Positions 17,984-27,481 of a DNA stretch of 64,000 nt are shown here, one piece after another (the first letter of the stretch is position 1; every line of letters starts with the position of its first letter). The notes beneath the pieces were generated by a model, which did no database searches, was not told where the DNA came from, and saw only the letters and a program-made list of their open reading frames with translations. The position numbers and the translations under genes are program-made. Location of the stretch: NCBI GenBank assembly GCA_049976245.1, contig JBMFIQ010000010.1, forward strand, positions 9,289 to 73,288, in the 5' to 3' direction. Source of the DNA: Microbacter sp049976245. GTDB lineage: Bacteria > Bacteroidota > Bacteroidia > Bacteroidales > Paludibacteraceae.

Positions 17984-18431
17984 AGAAGAACTCAAACACT
18001 ATCTCGAGGTTACTTTTCCAACTCAGGAAGTGAAAGAGACATTCAATTTTCCACTGTTGATCGTGAACAAAGAAGCGATTATCGAAGTGATGACCAAATT
18101 GAAAACAGCTCCCGAAACTCAGTTCAACTTTTTGTTTTGCGAAACAGCCGTTGACCGCAATCCGACTTTTGAAGTGGTTTATCATTTAACCTCCACTTAT
18201 TTTCATCACGATTTGGAAGTAAAAGTGATATTGAATGATAGAGAAAATCCCGAAATTGATTCTGTTTATGGACTTTGGGAAGCTGCCGATTTATACGAAG
18301 ATGAGATTTATGATCTGTTTGGAATCCGTTTCAAAGGGCATCCAAACCTCCGGCGAATCATGCTTACCGATGAGTGGAAAGGGTATCCGCTGCGAAAAGA
18401 TTACCAAGATGATAACATAATTTCGTTGTAG
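17976..18431 (+). CDS. nuoC: NADH-quinone oxidoreductase subunit C
   Basis: 151-residue peripheral-arm subunit of complex I (30 kDa family). The signature is ADLYEDEIYDLFGIRFKGHPNLRRIMLTDEWKGYPLRKDY, here at about residues 104-143 (cited by its key residues E-R/Y-D-F-G and H-P-L-R). It is separate from nuoD, unlike the fused HyfG-like protein upstream. It overlaps nuoB by 8 bases and is followed by nuoD after 11 bases. Confidence 0.94.
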   Translation: MTKEELKHYLEVTFPTQEVKETFNFPLLIVNKEAIIEVMTKLKTAPETQFNFLFCETAVDRNPTFEVVYHLTSTYFHHDLEVKVILNDRENPEIDSVYGLWEAADLYEDEIYDLFGIRFKGHPNLRRIMLTDEWKGYPLRKDYQDDNIISL

Positions 18432-18442
18432 TCAATTAATCA

Positions 18443-19570
18443 ATGGAAAATCAAACTAATCAAAACCAAAACGAGCTGCGCACCGAAGAATTTGTTGTAA
18501 ACATCGGACCTCAACACCCTGCCACACACGGAGTGTTGCGTCTTGAAGTAACACTCGACGGTGAAATCGTCAAAAACATTCAGCCTCATTTAGGATACAT
18601 TCATCGCGGCATAGAAAAAATGACCGAATCGATGCCTTACAAACAATCGATTTACCTCACCAGCCGAATGGATTATCTGTCAGCTCACATCAACAATCAC
18701 GCCTGTTCTTTAGCCATTGAAAATGCGTTGGGCATTGAAGTACCTCCAAGAGCTAAAGCCATTCGAATCATCATGGACGAGCTCCAACGATTGACATCGC
18801 ACGAATTGTGGTGGGGATCATGCGCTATGGATATTGGTGCTGTTACTCCATTCTTTTTGGGCTTTCGCGATCGGGAACGTATTTTGGAAATCTTCGAAGC
18901 CAATACGGGCAATCGCTTAACGATGCACTACATTGTACCGGGTGGTGTAATGCGCGATGTTTTGCCAACATTTGTGGCGGATGTTCGTGAACTGCTTAAA
19001 AAGATCAAAGGGTATCGTCATGAATATGACCAATTAATCACGGGAAATTATATTTTTCAACATCGGACTCAAGGAATTGGATATTTATCGAAAGAGCAAG
19101 CCATTTCTTTAGCCTGTTCAGGCCCTGTAGCCCGTGCCTCTGGGGTTAGCTGCGATGTGAGAAAACTCTATCCATACGACGGTTACGAAAAACTTGATTT
19201 CAAAGAAGTCATTGATAACGGTTGCGACAACTGGGCACGTTACATCGTTCGGATGGAAGAAATGAATCAATCCATTCATATCATTGAACAATTATTGGAC
19301 AATTTTCCTTCAGGCGAATATCGTACCAAGATAAAAGGGGTCATCAAGCTGCCCGAAGGAGAATATTATCAGCGTGTTGAAACAGCCCGTGGAGAATTGG
19401 GCGTTTACATTGTCTCCGACGGCAGCAAAAAGCCTTATCGCATGAAATTTCGTACTCCGTCTTTCTCCAATCTTGGCGCATTGGGTCCTACTACTATTGG
19501 TTTGAAAATAGCCGATTTAATTGCAAACAATGCCACCATTGATTTGGTCATTCCTGATATTGATCGATAA
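18443..19570 (+). CDS. nuoD: NADH-quinone oxidoreductase subunit D
   Basis: 375 residues, the 49 kDa subunit of the quinone-binding cavity. Recognisable blocks are IGPQHPATHGVLRLEV near residue 22, LGYIHRGIEKM near 51, TSRMDYLSAHINN and the C-terminal IVIPDIDR-like end (DLVIPDIDR). As is normal for NuoD, NiFe cysteines are absent. It lies between nuoC and nuoH and is slightly shorter than the roughly 400-residue family norm, which is usual in this phylum. Confidence 0.96.
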   Translation: MENQTNQNQNELRTEEFVVNIGPQHPATHGVLRLEVTLDGEIVKNIQPHLGYIHRGIEKMTESMPYKQSIYLTSRMDYLSAHINNHACSLAIENALGIEVPPRAKAIRIIMDELQRLTSHELWWGSCAMDIGAVTPFFLGFRDRERILEIFEANTGNRLTMHYIVPGGVMRDVLPTFVADVRELLKKIKGYRHEYDQLITGNYIFQHRTQGIGYLSKEQAISLACSGPVARASGVSCDVRKLYPYDGYEKLDFKEVIDNGCDNWARYIVRMEEMNQSIHIIEQLLDNFPSGEYRTKIKGVIKLPEGEYYQRVETARGELGVYIVSDGSKKPYRMKFRTPSFSNLGALGPTTIGLKIADLIANNATIDLVIPDIDR

Positions 19571-19580
19571 AAAAGCGTAT

Positions 19581-20678
19581 ATGATTTCTATGATTCAATT
19601 TACTGATATTACAGCTTGGATACACCATCTGTTGTTGAGTGTGATGTCGCCTGCATGGACATATTTGGTGGAACTGGTTTTAGCTGGTGTGAGTGTGTTG
19701 GTAGTTTTGCTGGTATGTGTCATCATCATGGTGTACATGGAACGAAAAGTGGCCGGATTTATGCAACTTCGCTGGGGACCGAATCGAGTTGGTCCATACG
19801 GCATTTTCCAAGTCATTGCCGATGTCATTAAACTGTTGCTAAAAGAAACCTTTTCGCCAAATCGAGCTGACAAAATCATGTTCAACATAGCTCCGGCATT
19901 GGCTTTGGCTGTTTCTCTCATGGCACTGGCCCCTATTACGTGGGCACCGGGTCTAACCATGTGGAATACCAATGTGGGCATTCTTTTTATAACGGCAATT
20001 TCATCCATGGGCGTTATCGGCATTATGATGGCCGGATGGTCAAGTAACAATAAATATTCATTGTTTGGAGCTATGCGAAGCGGAGCTCAAATAGTGAGTT
20101 ACGAACTTTCTGCAGGAATATCCATTGTTACGGCGGTGGCGCTTGCCGGAACATTATCCACCAGTGGCATCATTGCCTCTCAGGCCAATGGTTGGTGGAT
20201 CATCAAAGGACAAATTCCCGCTATCATTGCTTTTATTGTCTATGTCATAGCCAGCACCGCCGAATGCAATCGGGCTCCTTTTGACCTGGCAGAAGCAGAA
20301 TCGGAATTGACCGCAGGTTATCACACGGAATATGCTGGTATGCAATTCGGAATTTTCTACTTAAATGAATACATCAACATGGCCGTTGTGTCCATCATTG
20401 CATCTACCTTGTTTTTGGGCGGATGGATGCCTTTTCATTTGCCATTTAATACTCCAATTGTGCTGACTTTCAATCACATCATGGATTTTATTCCGTCGTG
20501 GATTTGGTTTTTTGGTAAAATGTTTCTAATCATCTTTTTCATGATGTGGTTCAGATGGACTTTTCCACGTCTGCGGATTGATCAATTATTGAAACTTGAG
20601 TGGAAATACCTATTGCCGATCAGCATTATCAATTTGCTCTTTGCTGCATTGATCATTGTTTTACATTGGCATTTGTAA
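19581..20678 (+). CDS. nuoH: NADH-quinone oxidoreductase subunit H
   Basis: About 365 residues from the ATG at 19581 (MISMIQFTD), eight transmembrane segments, lining the quinone entry channel. Diagnostic blocks are YMERKVAGFMQLRWGPNRVG, CNRAPFDLAEAESELTAGYHTEYAG and WFRWTFPRLRIDQLL. An in-frame ATG at 19521 lies inside nuoD and would add a non-homologous stretch, so the downstream start was chosen. It is followed by 75 bases before nuoI, the longest gap in the first half of the operon. Confidence 0.95.
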   Translation: MISMIQFTDITAWIHHLLLSVMSPAWTYLVELVLAGVSVLVVLLVCVIIMVYMERKVAGFMQLRWGPNRVGPYGIFQVIADVIKLLLKETFSPNRADKIMFNIAPALALAVSLMALAPITWAPGLTMWNTNVGILFITAISSMGVIGIMMAGWSSNNKYSLFGAMRSGAQIVSYELSAGISIVTAVALAGTLSTSGIIASQANGWWIIKGQIPAIIAFIVYVIASTAECNRAPFDLAEAESELTAGYHTEYAGMQFGIFYLNEYINMAVVSIIASTLFLGGWMPFHLPFNTPIVLTFNHIMDFIPSWIWFFGKMFLIIFFMMWFRWTFPRLRIDQLLKLEWKYLLPISIINLLFAALIIVLHWHL

Positions 20679-20753
20679 TGGCTGGTATATCGTTAAAAAC
20701 AAACATAAAAGGTTGATAAACTTTGTTTTAGAACAAACCTAGATCAAACCTGA

Positions 20754-21278
20754 ATGATCATTAAACAACAAAAGATGAGAGCACTCTATCGTTATATCAA
20801 AGAAGTTGTATATGCCTTCGTTTCGTTGGCAAAAGGATTAATGCTGACACTTCGCTATTTTGTGACCATCAAAAAAGTGAACATTACAGAAGAATATCCC
20901 GACAATAGGACAACCACCATCAGTGTCAAAGAACGTTTTTACGGAGAAGTGGTGTTAATCCATGATGAAAACAACGAACATAAATGTACGGCTTGTACAT
21001 TGTGCCAAATAGCATGTCCCAACAATTCCATTCAAATCATTTCAAAACAAGTTGAAACGGAAGATGGAAAAAAGAAACGCGTTTTGGACAAGTGGGTTTA
21101 TCATTTAGACATGTGTACTTTTTGCTATCAATGCATTGATGCATGTCCGCAAGATGCTATTGAAATGAAAAACACCTTTGAACACAGTGTTTTTGATCGC
21201 AGTAAACTGATTTATCAATTGAATCGTCCGGGTTCAAAATTGAAAGAAAAACCGACCGTAAAAGCGCAACAATCATGA
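20754..21278 (+). CDS. nuoI: NADH-quinone oxidoreductase subunit I
   Basis: 174 residues with two complete [4Fe-4S] motifs: C78, C81, C84, C88 (CTACTLCQIACP) and C121, C124, C127, C131 (CTFCYQCIDACP), the N6a and N6b clusters that pass electrons to NuoB. With no nuoEFG in the operon, NuoI is the likely entry point for electrons from ferredoxin or another donor. The stop overlaps the nuoJ start by 4 bases. Confidence 0.96.
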   Translation: MIIKQQKMRALYRYIKEVVYAFVSLAKGLMLTLRYFVTIKKVNITEEYPDNRTTTISVKERFYGEVVLIHDENNEHKCTACTLCQIACPNNSIQIISKQVETEDGKKKRVLDKWVYHLDMCTFCYQCIDACPQDAIEMKNTFEHSVFDRSKLIYQLNRPGSKLKEKPTVKAQQS

Positions 21279-21799
21279 ATGCATCAACAGTAATTTTTTA
21301 TGTTTTGGCCATATTAGTGCTCACTTTCGGAGCAATGACCGTTTTTTCACGCAGAATTTTCAGAGCTGCCATCTATTTGCTCTTTTCACTGATCAGTGTG
21401 GCCGGTCTTTATCTCTTGTGGGGAATGGATTTTATTGCTGCCTTACAAATCATTATTTATGTTGGAGGCATTGTTGTTTTGATTATTTTCTCCATATTTC
21501 TCACACAACGAGCAGGAGACAAACTTCCGCCACCCGTTAAAAGCAGAATTTTTACAGGCGGCATTTTATCGGTTGTTGGATTAGGCATAACCTCATGGAT
21601 TGTTTATCAATATTTGTTCACATCGTCCAATTTACCTGCCATTGATCCTTCGGTACACAACATAGGACGACAAATGTTGAATTATACTCAATTTGGGTAT
21701 GTGTTTCCCTTTGAAGTCATCAATATCTTACTTCTGGCAGCATTGGTCGGAAGCATTGTAATTGCTATGAAAAAAAAAAGGAGAAAAGTCAACCAATGA
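21275..21799 (+). CDS. nuoJ: NADH-quinone oxidoreductase subunit J
   Basis: 174-residue membrane subunit with five transmembrane segments. The conserved TM3 pi-bulge region is visible as FIAALQIIIYVGGIVVLIIFSIFL, with the tyrosine and double glycine typical of NuoJ. ATGA overlap with nuoI; a 28-base gap to nuoK. Confidence 0.93.
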   Translation: MNASTVIFYVLAILVLTFGAMTVFSRRIFRAAIYLLFSLISVAGLYLLWGMDFIAALQIIIYVGGIVVLIIFSIFLTQRAGDKLPPPVKSRIFTGGILSVVGLGITSWIVYQYLFTSSNLPAIDPSVHNIGRQMLNYTQFGYVFPFEVINILLLAALVGSIVIAMKKKRRKVNQ

Positions 21800-21827
21800 A
21801 CCCAATCAAACCAACTAAAAATAATCA

Positions 21828-22145
21828 ATGATGGAACAAGTTCCTTTATCTCATGTTCTTATTTTAAGTTCGGCTCTGTTTTTTCTCGGAGTTTACGGAT
21901 TTTTTTCACGTCGCAACATGATTACGATGCTGATGTCCATTGAACTGATTTTGAACAGTGTCAACATCAATTTTATTGCTTTTAACAAGTATTTATTTCC
22001 GCATCAGTTGGAAGGCGTATTTTTTACCATGTTTATCATAACGGTAGCCGCAGCTGAGGTATCCATTTCCATTGCCATTATTATCAATTTGTATCGTCGA
22101 TTCAAGACCATTGACATTGAAGATACCACAACGATGAAGTATTAA
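21828..22145 (+). CDS. nuoK: NADH-quinone oxidoreductase subunit K
   Basis: 105 residues, three transmembrane segments. The two membrane glutamates used in proton transfer are seen in LMSIELILNSVNINF and TVAAAEVSISIAIIIN. The ATG at 21828 is followed at once by a second ATG, so the start may be 3 bases later. The gap to nuoL is 4 bases. Confidence 0.95.
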   Translation: MMEQVPLSHVLILSSALFFLGVYGFFSRRNMITMLMSIELILNSVNINFIAFNKYLFPHQLEGVFFTMFIITVAAAEVSISIAIIINLYRRFKTIDIEDTTTMKY

Positions 22146-22149
22146 AAAT

Positions 22150-24087
22150 ATGAACAGTTACGATTTATCTTCTCTATTCATTGTTGGGTTGCCGTTGTTG
22201 AGTTTTGCCTTCATTATTTTACTCAGCAAACGTTTAAAACCCGGCGTTGCAGGGCTCATTGGAACACTGGCCATTGCTACAACAGCGGTTTTGGCATTTT
22301 ATGTTGCCGCAGGTTATTTTTTCGGGTTCGGTGCTCAGGCAGGTTCGTATGTGCGTCATATTGCCATGCAGTTTCAATGGCTAAAGTTCACCGAAAATCT
22401 TTCCATTGACATGGGCATTGTACTGGATCCAATTTCGATCGCTCTTTTGATTGTCATTACGGTTGTTTCGACAATGGTTCATCTTTACAGCTTGAATTAC
22501 ATGCACGGTGAAGATTATTTTGCCCGTTATTACGGTTATTTGTCATTGTTTACGTTTTCCATGTTAGGGTTGGTTTTATCGGTCAATATTTTTCAGATGT
22601 ACATCTTTTGGGAATTGGTGGGATTGTCTTCCTATTTGCTCATTGGATTTTACTTTACACGGTCATCAGCCATTGCAGCAGCCAAGAAAGCTTTTATTGT
22701 CACACGTTTTGCCGATTTAGGTTTTTTAATTGGCATTCTGATCTTAAGTCACGGCGCCAAAACGCTCGATTTCTTTGTGATGATCCAACGACTGACCGAA
22801 GCAGGATCTCCTTATTTAACCCATTTTACTGCCACCACATTCATGGGATTATCCACACTGACATGGGCATTACTGTTGGTTTTTATGGGTGGAGCCGGGA
22901 AATCGGCCATGTTTCCGTTGCACATCTGGCTGCCTGATGCCATGGAAGGTCCTACGCCTGTTTCGGCATTGATACATGCTGCAACGATGGTAGTGGCAGG
23001 TGTTTATTTGGTTGCTCGTTTATTCCCCATTTATGCCATATCTGCTCCGGAAGCTCTTCATTTTATTGCTTACATAGGCGCTTTTACGGCACTTTTTGCT
23101 GCCATTATTGCCTGCACGCAAACCGACATTAAACGGGTTCTCGCCTATTCTACCATTTCTCAAATTGCCTACATGATGTTTGCTTTGGGCGTAGCAGGTT
23201 GGGGCGAAGGACAAACGGAAGGATTTACCGCTTCGATTTTTCATTTATTTACTCACGCATTCTTCAAAGCATTGCTGTTTTTAGGTGCAGGAGCCATTAT
23301 TCACGCCATTAGCAGCAACGAAATGGACAACATGGGAGGATTAAGAAAAGCACTTCCAATTACCCACATCACTTTTCTTGTAGCCTGTTTATCCATTGCA
23401 GGAATTCCGCCATTCTCAGGATTTTTCAGTAAAGAAGCCATTTTATCCGCAGCATCGCTCGGCAATCCGTTGGTGTATTACATTGGATTGTTTACAAGCG
23501 GATTGACAGCTTTTTATATGTTTCGACTCTATTTTCGCATCTTTTGGTATAAACCAATAAGCGATCATCACAATCACGAAAAGCAAACTTGGGCAATGAA
23601 CAGTGCATTGTTGGTGCTCATGCTTGGCGCAGCTTTTGCTGGGTTCATTCCTTTTGGATCCTTTGTCAGTGCAACCGGAGCTCCCATCGCCCTGCCCTTT
23701 CATCCTGTTTTCTCCATTTTACCTGTTTCATTGGGTTTACTTGGAATCTTTCTTGCTTATCTGTTCTTTTACAAGGAATCCGACAAAGCCGAAAAAACAG
23801 TGGCTTACTTCAAAGGCTTTTATCAGGCAGCATATCATAAATTCTACATTGACGAAATATATATGTTTGTCACCAAGAAAATCATTTTCAATTTAGTTGG
23901 CCGACCTGCAGCATGGTTTGACCGCACGGTTGTGAATGGCATTTTTATCAATGGAACCGCAACGGTTACGGAAGTTACCTCGGAAACCATCAAACCAATG
24001 CAATCGGGAAAAGTTCAAGATTATGCCATGTATTTTCTTGGAGGCACCCTGCTTCTTGTCGCTTTATTACTTATTCAATTTATGTAA
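22150..24087 (+). CDS. nuoL: NADH-quinone oxidoreductase subunit L
   Basis: 645-residue antiporter-like proton pump at the distal end of complex I. Family blocks include FWELVGLSSYLLIGFYFTR (channel Glu), GGAGKSAMFPLHIWLPDAMEGPTPVSALIHAATMV (channel Lys) and ACTQTDIKRVLAYSTISQIAYM. The C-terminus carries the long lateral helix and final anchor. Six bases separate it from nuoM. Confidence 0.96.
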   Translation: MNSYDLSSLFIVGLPLLSFAFIILLSKRLKPGVAGLIGTLAIATTAVLAFYVAAGYFFGFGAQAGSYVRHIAMQFQWLKFTENLSIDMGIVLDPISIALLIVITVVSTMVHLYSLNYMHGEDYFARYYGYLSLFTFSMLGLVLSVNIFQMYIFWELVGLSSYLLIGFYFTRSSAIAAAKKAFIVTRFADLGFLIGILILSHGAKTLDFFVMIQRLTEAGSPYLTHFTATTFMGLSTLTWALLLVFMGGAGKSAMFPLHIWLPDAMEGPTPVSALIHAATMVVAGVYLVARLFPIYAISAPEALHFIAYIGAFTALFAAIIACTQTDIKRVLAYSTISQIAYMMFALGVAGWGEGQTEGFTASIFHLFTHAFFKALLFLGAGAIIHAISSNEMDNMGGLRKALPITHITFLVACLSIAGIPPFSGFFSKEAILSAASLGNPLVYYIGLFTSGLTAFYMFRLYFRIFWYKPISDHHNHEKQTWAMNSALLVLMLGAAFAGFIPFGSFVSATGAPIALPFHPVFSILPVSLGLLGIFLAYLFFYKESDKAEKTVAYFKGFYQAAYHKFYIDEIYMFVTKKIIFNLVGRPAAWFDRTVVNGIFINGTATVTEVTSETIKPMQSGKVQDYAMYFLGGTLLLVALLLIQFM

Positions 24088-24093
24088 TCAACC

Positions 24094-25590
24094 ATGGATA
24101 TCGTACAACTATTCATTATTCTGCCAACGGTCACTCTTCTGGGAATGATAGCGGCAAAAAAAGAACTTCATATTAAGAGTATTGCACTCGCAGGCAGTTC
24201 GCTTCTGTTAATTTTGGCCATTGTTCTGACTGCTTTGTATGTACAAATGCGTCAGGCCGGTGCGTCAGCTCCTTACCTGTTTCAAAGCAGCTATGTGTGG
24301 TTTGAACCGTTGAAGATTTATTTTACTTCTGGCATTGATGGAATTTCATTGGTCATGATTTTAATGACTGCTCTGGTTGTTCTTGCCGGCGTTTTGGTTT
24401 CATGGAAAATTAACAAACAAGTAAAAGAATTTTTCTTTCTTCTGATCCTGTTAAGTTTAAGTGCTTACGGTTTTTTCATGACAACGAATCTTTTTGCCAT
24501 GTTCTTTTTTCTCGAATTGGCCGTTATTCCAAAATTTTTACTCATCGGCATGTGGGGAAGCGGACGCAAAGAGTATAGTTCCATGAAATTGGCACTTATG
24601 TTGATGGCAGGTTCTGCATTGGTTTTTTTAGGTATGATTGGTCTATTTTATGAAACCGGCTTGCAATCATGGGATATTCAGGATATTGCCAAGCTCAACA
24701 TACCGATTGCCACACAACGTGTTCTTTATTTATTGCTTTTTACCGGATTTGGTGTTTTTACGGCCATGTTTCCGTTTCATACTTGGGCGCCCGACGGACA
24801 CTCTTCAGCTCCAACAGCTGCTTCCATGTTCTTGGCGGGAATTTCCATGAAACTTGGCGGTTACGGTTGTTTACGCGTTGCCACCTATTTATTGCCCGGA
24901 GCAGCTCAGGAACTGTCGTGGATCTTTATTATTTTGGCTTCCATTGCCATTCTTTACGGTGCGTTTGCTACCATGATGCAAAAAGATCTCAAATACATGA
25001 ACGCATACTCGTCCGTTAGTCACGTTGGGTTCATCATTCTTGGCATTGCCATGCTGACAAAAGTGGCCATCACCGGAGCCGTTATGCAAATGGTGTCACA
25101 CGGAATTATGACAGCTCTCTTCTTTGCTGCCATTGGTATGATTTACGATCGAGCACACACTCGTCAGGCCGATGAACTGGGTGGTATGTTAAAACAAATT
25201 CCTTTTATTGGAGCCGCTTTTATCATTTCAGGATTGACATCGCTGGGATTACCTGGATTCAGCGGATTTGTTTCCGAAATGACCGTCTTTATCGGTTCAT
25301 GGGAACGCGCCGGGATATTTTATCGCGTAGCAACCATTTTAGCTGCGGCTTCCATTGTGGTGACGGCTGTCTATATTTTACGTGCCATTGGATTTGCCAT
25401 TTGGGGAACAGTGACCAATAAAGAATTTTTGAAACTAAAAGATGCCACATGGAGTGAACGCACTGCAACCGTATTGTTAGTTCTTAGCATTCTGCTTATT
25501 GGGATGGCTCCATTTTTGTTTGTTCGTTTAATCGATATGGATACGACAACCATATATCACAAATTAATTTCAGGCGTTCTTGTTCACTGA
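24094..25590 (+). CDS. nuoM: NADH-quinone oxidoreductase subunit M
   Basis: 498-residue antiporter-like subunit. The channel glutamate lies in FFLELAVIPKFLLIG and the lysine in the GISMKLGGYG segment; FPFHTWAPDGHSSAPTAASMFLAG and KDLKYMNAYSSVSHVGFIILG are diagnostic. It lies between nuoL and nuoN, with 54 bases to nuoN. Confidence 0.96.
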   Translation: MDIVQLFIILPTVTLLGMIAAKKELHIKSIALAGSSLLLILAIVLTALYVQMRQAGASAPYLFQSSYVWFEPLKIYFTSGIDGISLVMILMTALVVLAGVLVSWKINKQVKEFFFLLILLSLSAYGFFMTTNLFAMFFFLELAVIPKFLLIGMWGSGRKEYSSMKLALMLMAGSALVFLGMIGLFYETGLQSWDIQDIAKLNIPIATQRVLYLLLFTGFGVFTAMFPFHTWAPDGHSSAPTAASMFLAGISMKLGGYGCLRVATYLLPGAAQELSWIFIILASIAILYGAFATMMQKDLKYMNAYSSVSHVGFIILGIAMLTKVAITGAVMQMVSHGIMTALFFAAIGMIYDRAHTRQADELGGMLKQIPFIGAAFIISGLTSLGLPGFSGFVSEMTVFIGSWERAGIFYRVATILAAASIVVTAVYILRAIGFAIWGTVTNKEFLKLKDATWSERTATVLLVLSILLIGMAPFLFVRLIDMDTTTIYHKLISGVLVH

Positions 25591-25644
25591 TTAAAAATCA
25601 ATCATGTGATCATTCCAACTATAACATTGTAAACACATAAATAA

Positions 25645-27048
25645 ATGGATATCGTTTTATTGTTTCGTTTTGAGATTATTATTGCGGTTTTGATATTAGC
25701 GCTTTTAGTGATGTCGCTACGCGATTTCAACACGAAAGTCACTGCATTTCTAGGCACAATGAATGTTTTGTTGCTGGCCAATTTCCTGATAGGATGGTTG
25801 CCGATAGCCACCGGAAGCTATTTTTCGGAATTTTTCAGAACAACGCCTTTAATTGTTTTCGAAAAAAACATTCTTAATTTAGGCATTTTGCTCATTTCGC
25901 TTACCTCGTATGAATGGCTCAAACAATCGGAACATCGACTTGAATTCTACTTTTTGATGCTTAGCAGCATGATGGGTGTGTTTGTGATGTTGTCCAGCGG
26001 ACACATCCTGATGCTTTACCTTGGAATTGAAATGTCAACCATTCCCATTGCCGCCATGGCTAATTTCAATCTCGATGAAAAACGTTCATCCGAAGCCGGA
26101 TTAAAATTGATCCTATCATCAGCATTTTCAACCGGCATCATGCTTTTTGGTATTTCACTGCTTTACGGCGCTGTGGGCAATCTGAGTTTTCAATCGGTGA
26201 TCGCCAATTTACATCCTGATCTGTTAACGATCTTCGCATTCATCTTCATTCTTTCGGGTTTTGCCTTTAAGATGTCTATTGTTCCATTCCATCTTTGGAC
26301 CGCCGACGTGTACGAAGGCTCACCAATTGCCGTCACCAACTTTTTGTCGGTCATCAGCAAAGGCTCTGTCATTTTTGTGTTTCTGACCATTTTATATCAG
26401 CTTTTTGGAGGATTGAAAGAAGAGTGGATGTATGCCATCAGCCTTTTGTCCATTTTAAGCATGACCATTGGAAACTTGTTTGCATTGCGGCAACAAAATG
26501 CCAAACGATTTCTTGCTTTTTCGTCCATTTCACAAGTGGGTTTTGTTCTTGTGGGTGTAGCCGGCGCTTCAGTCATGGGATCCACGTCGGTAGTTTATTT
26601 TGTCATGATCTATCTGCTAAGTAACATTGGCGCATTTGGCGTCGTCAGTGCCATGGCTGACACCACAGGCTCTGAATCGCTTCAATCATTTAAAGGACTC
26701 TACAAGTCAAATCCTTTCTATGCTCTTTTTATGGTTATCGCTTTGTTTTCTTTAGCCGGTGTTCCACCCGTAGCCGGATTTTTTGGAAAACTCTTTTTGT
26801 TGACTGCCGGCATGAACAGTAAATTGTATGTTTTGCTTGGATTTGCCGGCGCAAACTTGGTGCTTTCTCTTTACAACTATTTACGGGTAGTCAAATACAT
26901 GTTTATTGATGAAACCGTTGAAACCATTCCGGCATTGAAACGCAATCGACAACTTACCATAGCACTGACCGTTTGCACCGTCGGACTGCTTGCCATCGGA
27001 TTCATTCCGGCCATCTATCAATACATCAGTCAACTTTGCACCATGTAA
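25645..27048 (+). CDS. nuoN: NADH-quinone oxidoreductase subunit N
   Basis: 467-residue antiporter-like subunit closing the operon. Blocks include LYLGIEMSTIPIAAMANF (channel Glu), FAFKMSIVPFHLWTADVYEGSPIAVTNFLSVISK and NAKRFLAFSSISQVGFVLVG. A strong hairpin terminator lies 25 bases after the stop, so the operon ends here and contains nuoABCDHIJKLMN only. Confidence 0.96.
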   Translation: MDIVLLFRFEIIIAVLILALLVMSLRDFNTKVTAFLGTMNVLLLANFLIGWLPIATGSYFSEFFRTTPLIVFEKNILNLGILLISLTSYEWLKQSEHRLEFYFLMLSSMMGVFVMLSSGHILMLYLGIEMSTIPIAAMANFNLDEKRSSEAGLKLILSSAFSTGIMLFGISLLYGAVGNLSFQSVIANLHPDLLTIFAFIFILSGFAFKMSIVPFHLWTADVYEGSPIAVTNFLSVISKGSVIFVFLTILYQLFGGLKEEWMYAISLLSILSMTIGNLFALRQQNAKRFLAFSSISQVGFVLVGVAGASVMGSTSVVYFVMIYLLSNIGAFGVVSAMADTTGSESLQSFKGLYKSNPFYALFMVIALFSLAGVPPVAGFFGKLFLLTAGMNSKLYVLLGFAGANLVLSLYNYLRVVKYMFIDETVETIPALKRNRQLTIALTVCTVGLLAIGFIPAIYQYISQLCTM

Positions 27049-27073
27049 ACAACACAATAGCGTTACACATACT

Positions 27074-27110
27074 AAAAAGAGGCAGTTCCAAAAGGGAACT
27101 GCCTCTTTTT
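27074..27110. terminator. Strong bidirectional terminator after nuoN
   Basis: AAAAAGAGGCAGTTCC, short loop, GGAACTGCCTCTTTTT: a long perfect stem with A and T tracts on both sides, between nuoN (plus) and tRNA-Val (minus). Confidence 0.9.
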
Positions 27111-27120
27111 AATTGAAATG

Positions 27121-27195
27121 TGAGGCATACTGGATTCGAACCAGTGACCTCTTGCCTGTCAAGCAAACGCTCTAAACCAGCTGAGCTAATACCTC
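27121..27195 (-). tRNA. tRNA-Val (anticodon GAC)
   Basis: A 75-base cloverleaf on the minus strand. The acceptor stem is GAGGTAT/ATGCCTC with discriminator A. The D-loop begins TAGCTCAG and the T-loop reads GGTTCGAATCC. The anticodon stem TTTGC/GCAAG closes the seven-base loop TTGACAG, giving anticodon GAC. The 3' CCA is not encoded. It lies downstream of tRNA-Pro on the same strand and is probably cotranscribed with it. Confidence 0.93.
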
Positions 27196-27245
27196 ATTTC
27201 AAAAGATAAAATACCGCCTCAAAGAAGTGACGGCTCTTTTATTAG

Positions 27246-27321
27246 TCGGGGTGACTGGATTCGAACCAGCGACCACACGCCCCCCAGACGCGTACTCTAA
27301 ACCGGACTGAGCTACACCCCG
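27246..27321 (-). tRNA. tRNA-Pro (anticodon GGG)
   Basis: A 76-base cloverleaf on the minus strand. The acceptor stem is CGGGGTG/CACCCCG with discriminator A; TAGCTCAG and GGTTCGAATCC mark the D and T arms. Stem CGCGT/GCGTG closes loop CTGGGGG, giving anticodon GGG. CCA is not encoded. Fifty bases separate it from tRNA-Val. Confidence 0.93.
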
Positions 27322-27417
27322 TTTTTTTTTGCAGTGCAAAAGTAATCTTTTTTTTGGTTACTGCAAAAAAACGGAACCCTAAAACCATCGCAAGACAAAC
27401 TAATTTTCTTTAATTTA

Positions 27418-27448
27418 TTGTTTTCCCCTTTTGATTTTTGTACCTTTG
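27418..27448 (+). promoter_or_regulatory. Promoter of tpx, TTG-N20-TACCTTTG
   Basis: TTG at 27418-27420 and TACCTTTG at 27441-27448 with exactly 20 bases between, 33 bases before the tpx ATG. A full consensus match. Confidence 0.75.
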
Positions 27449-27481
27449 TAAAAATAGATCATAAATAAAAATCTTTTAAAC

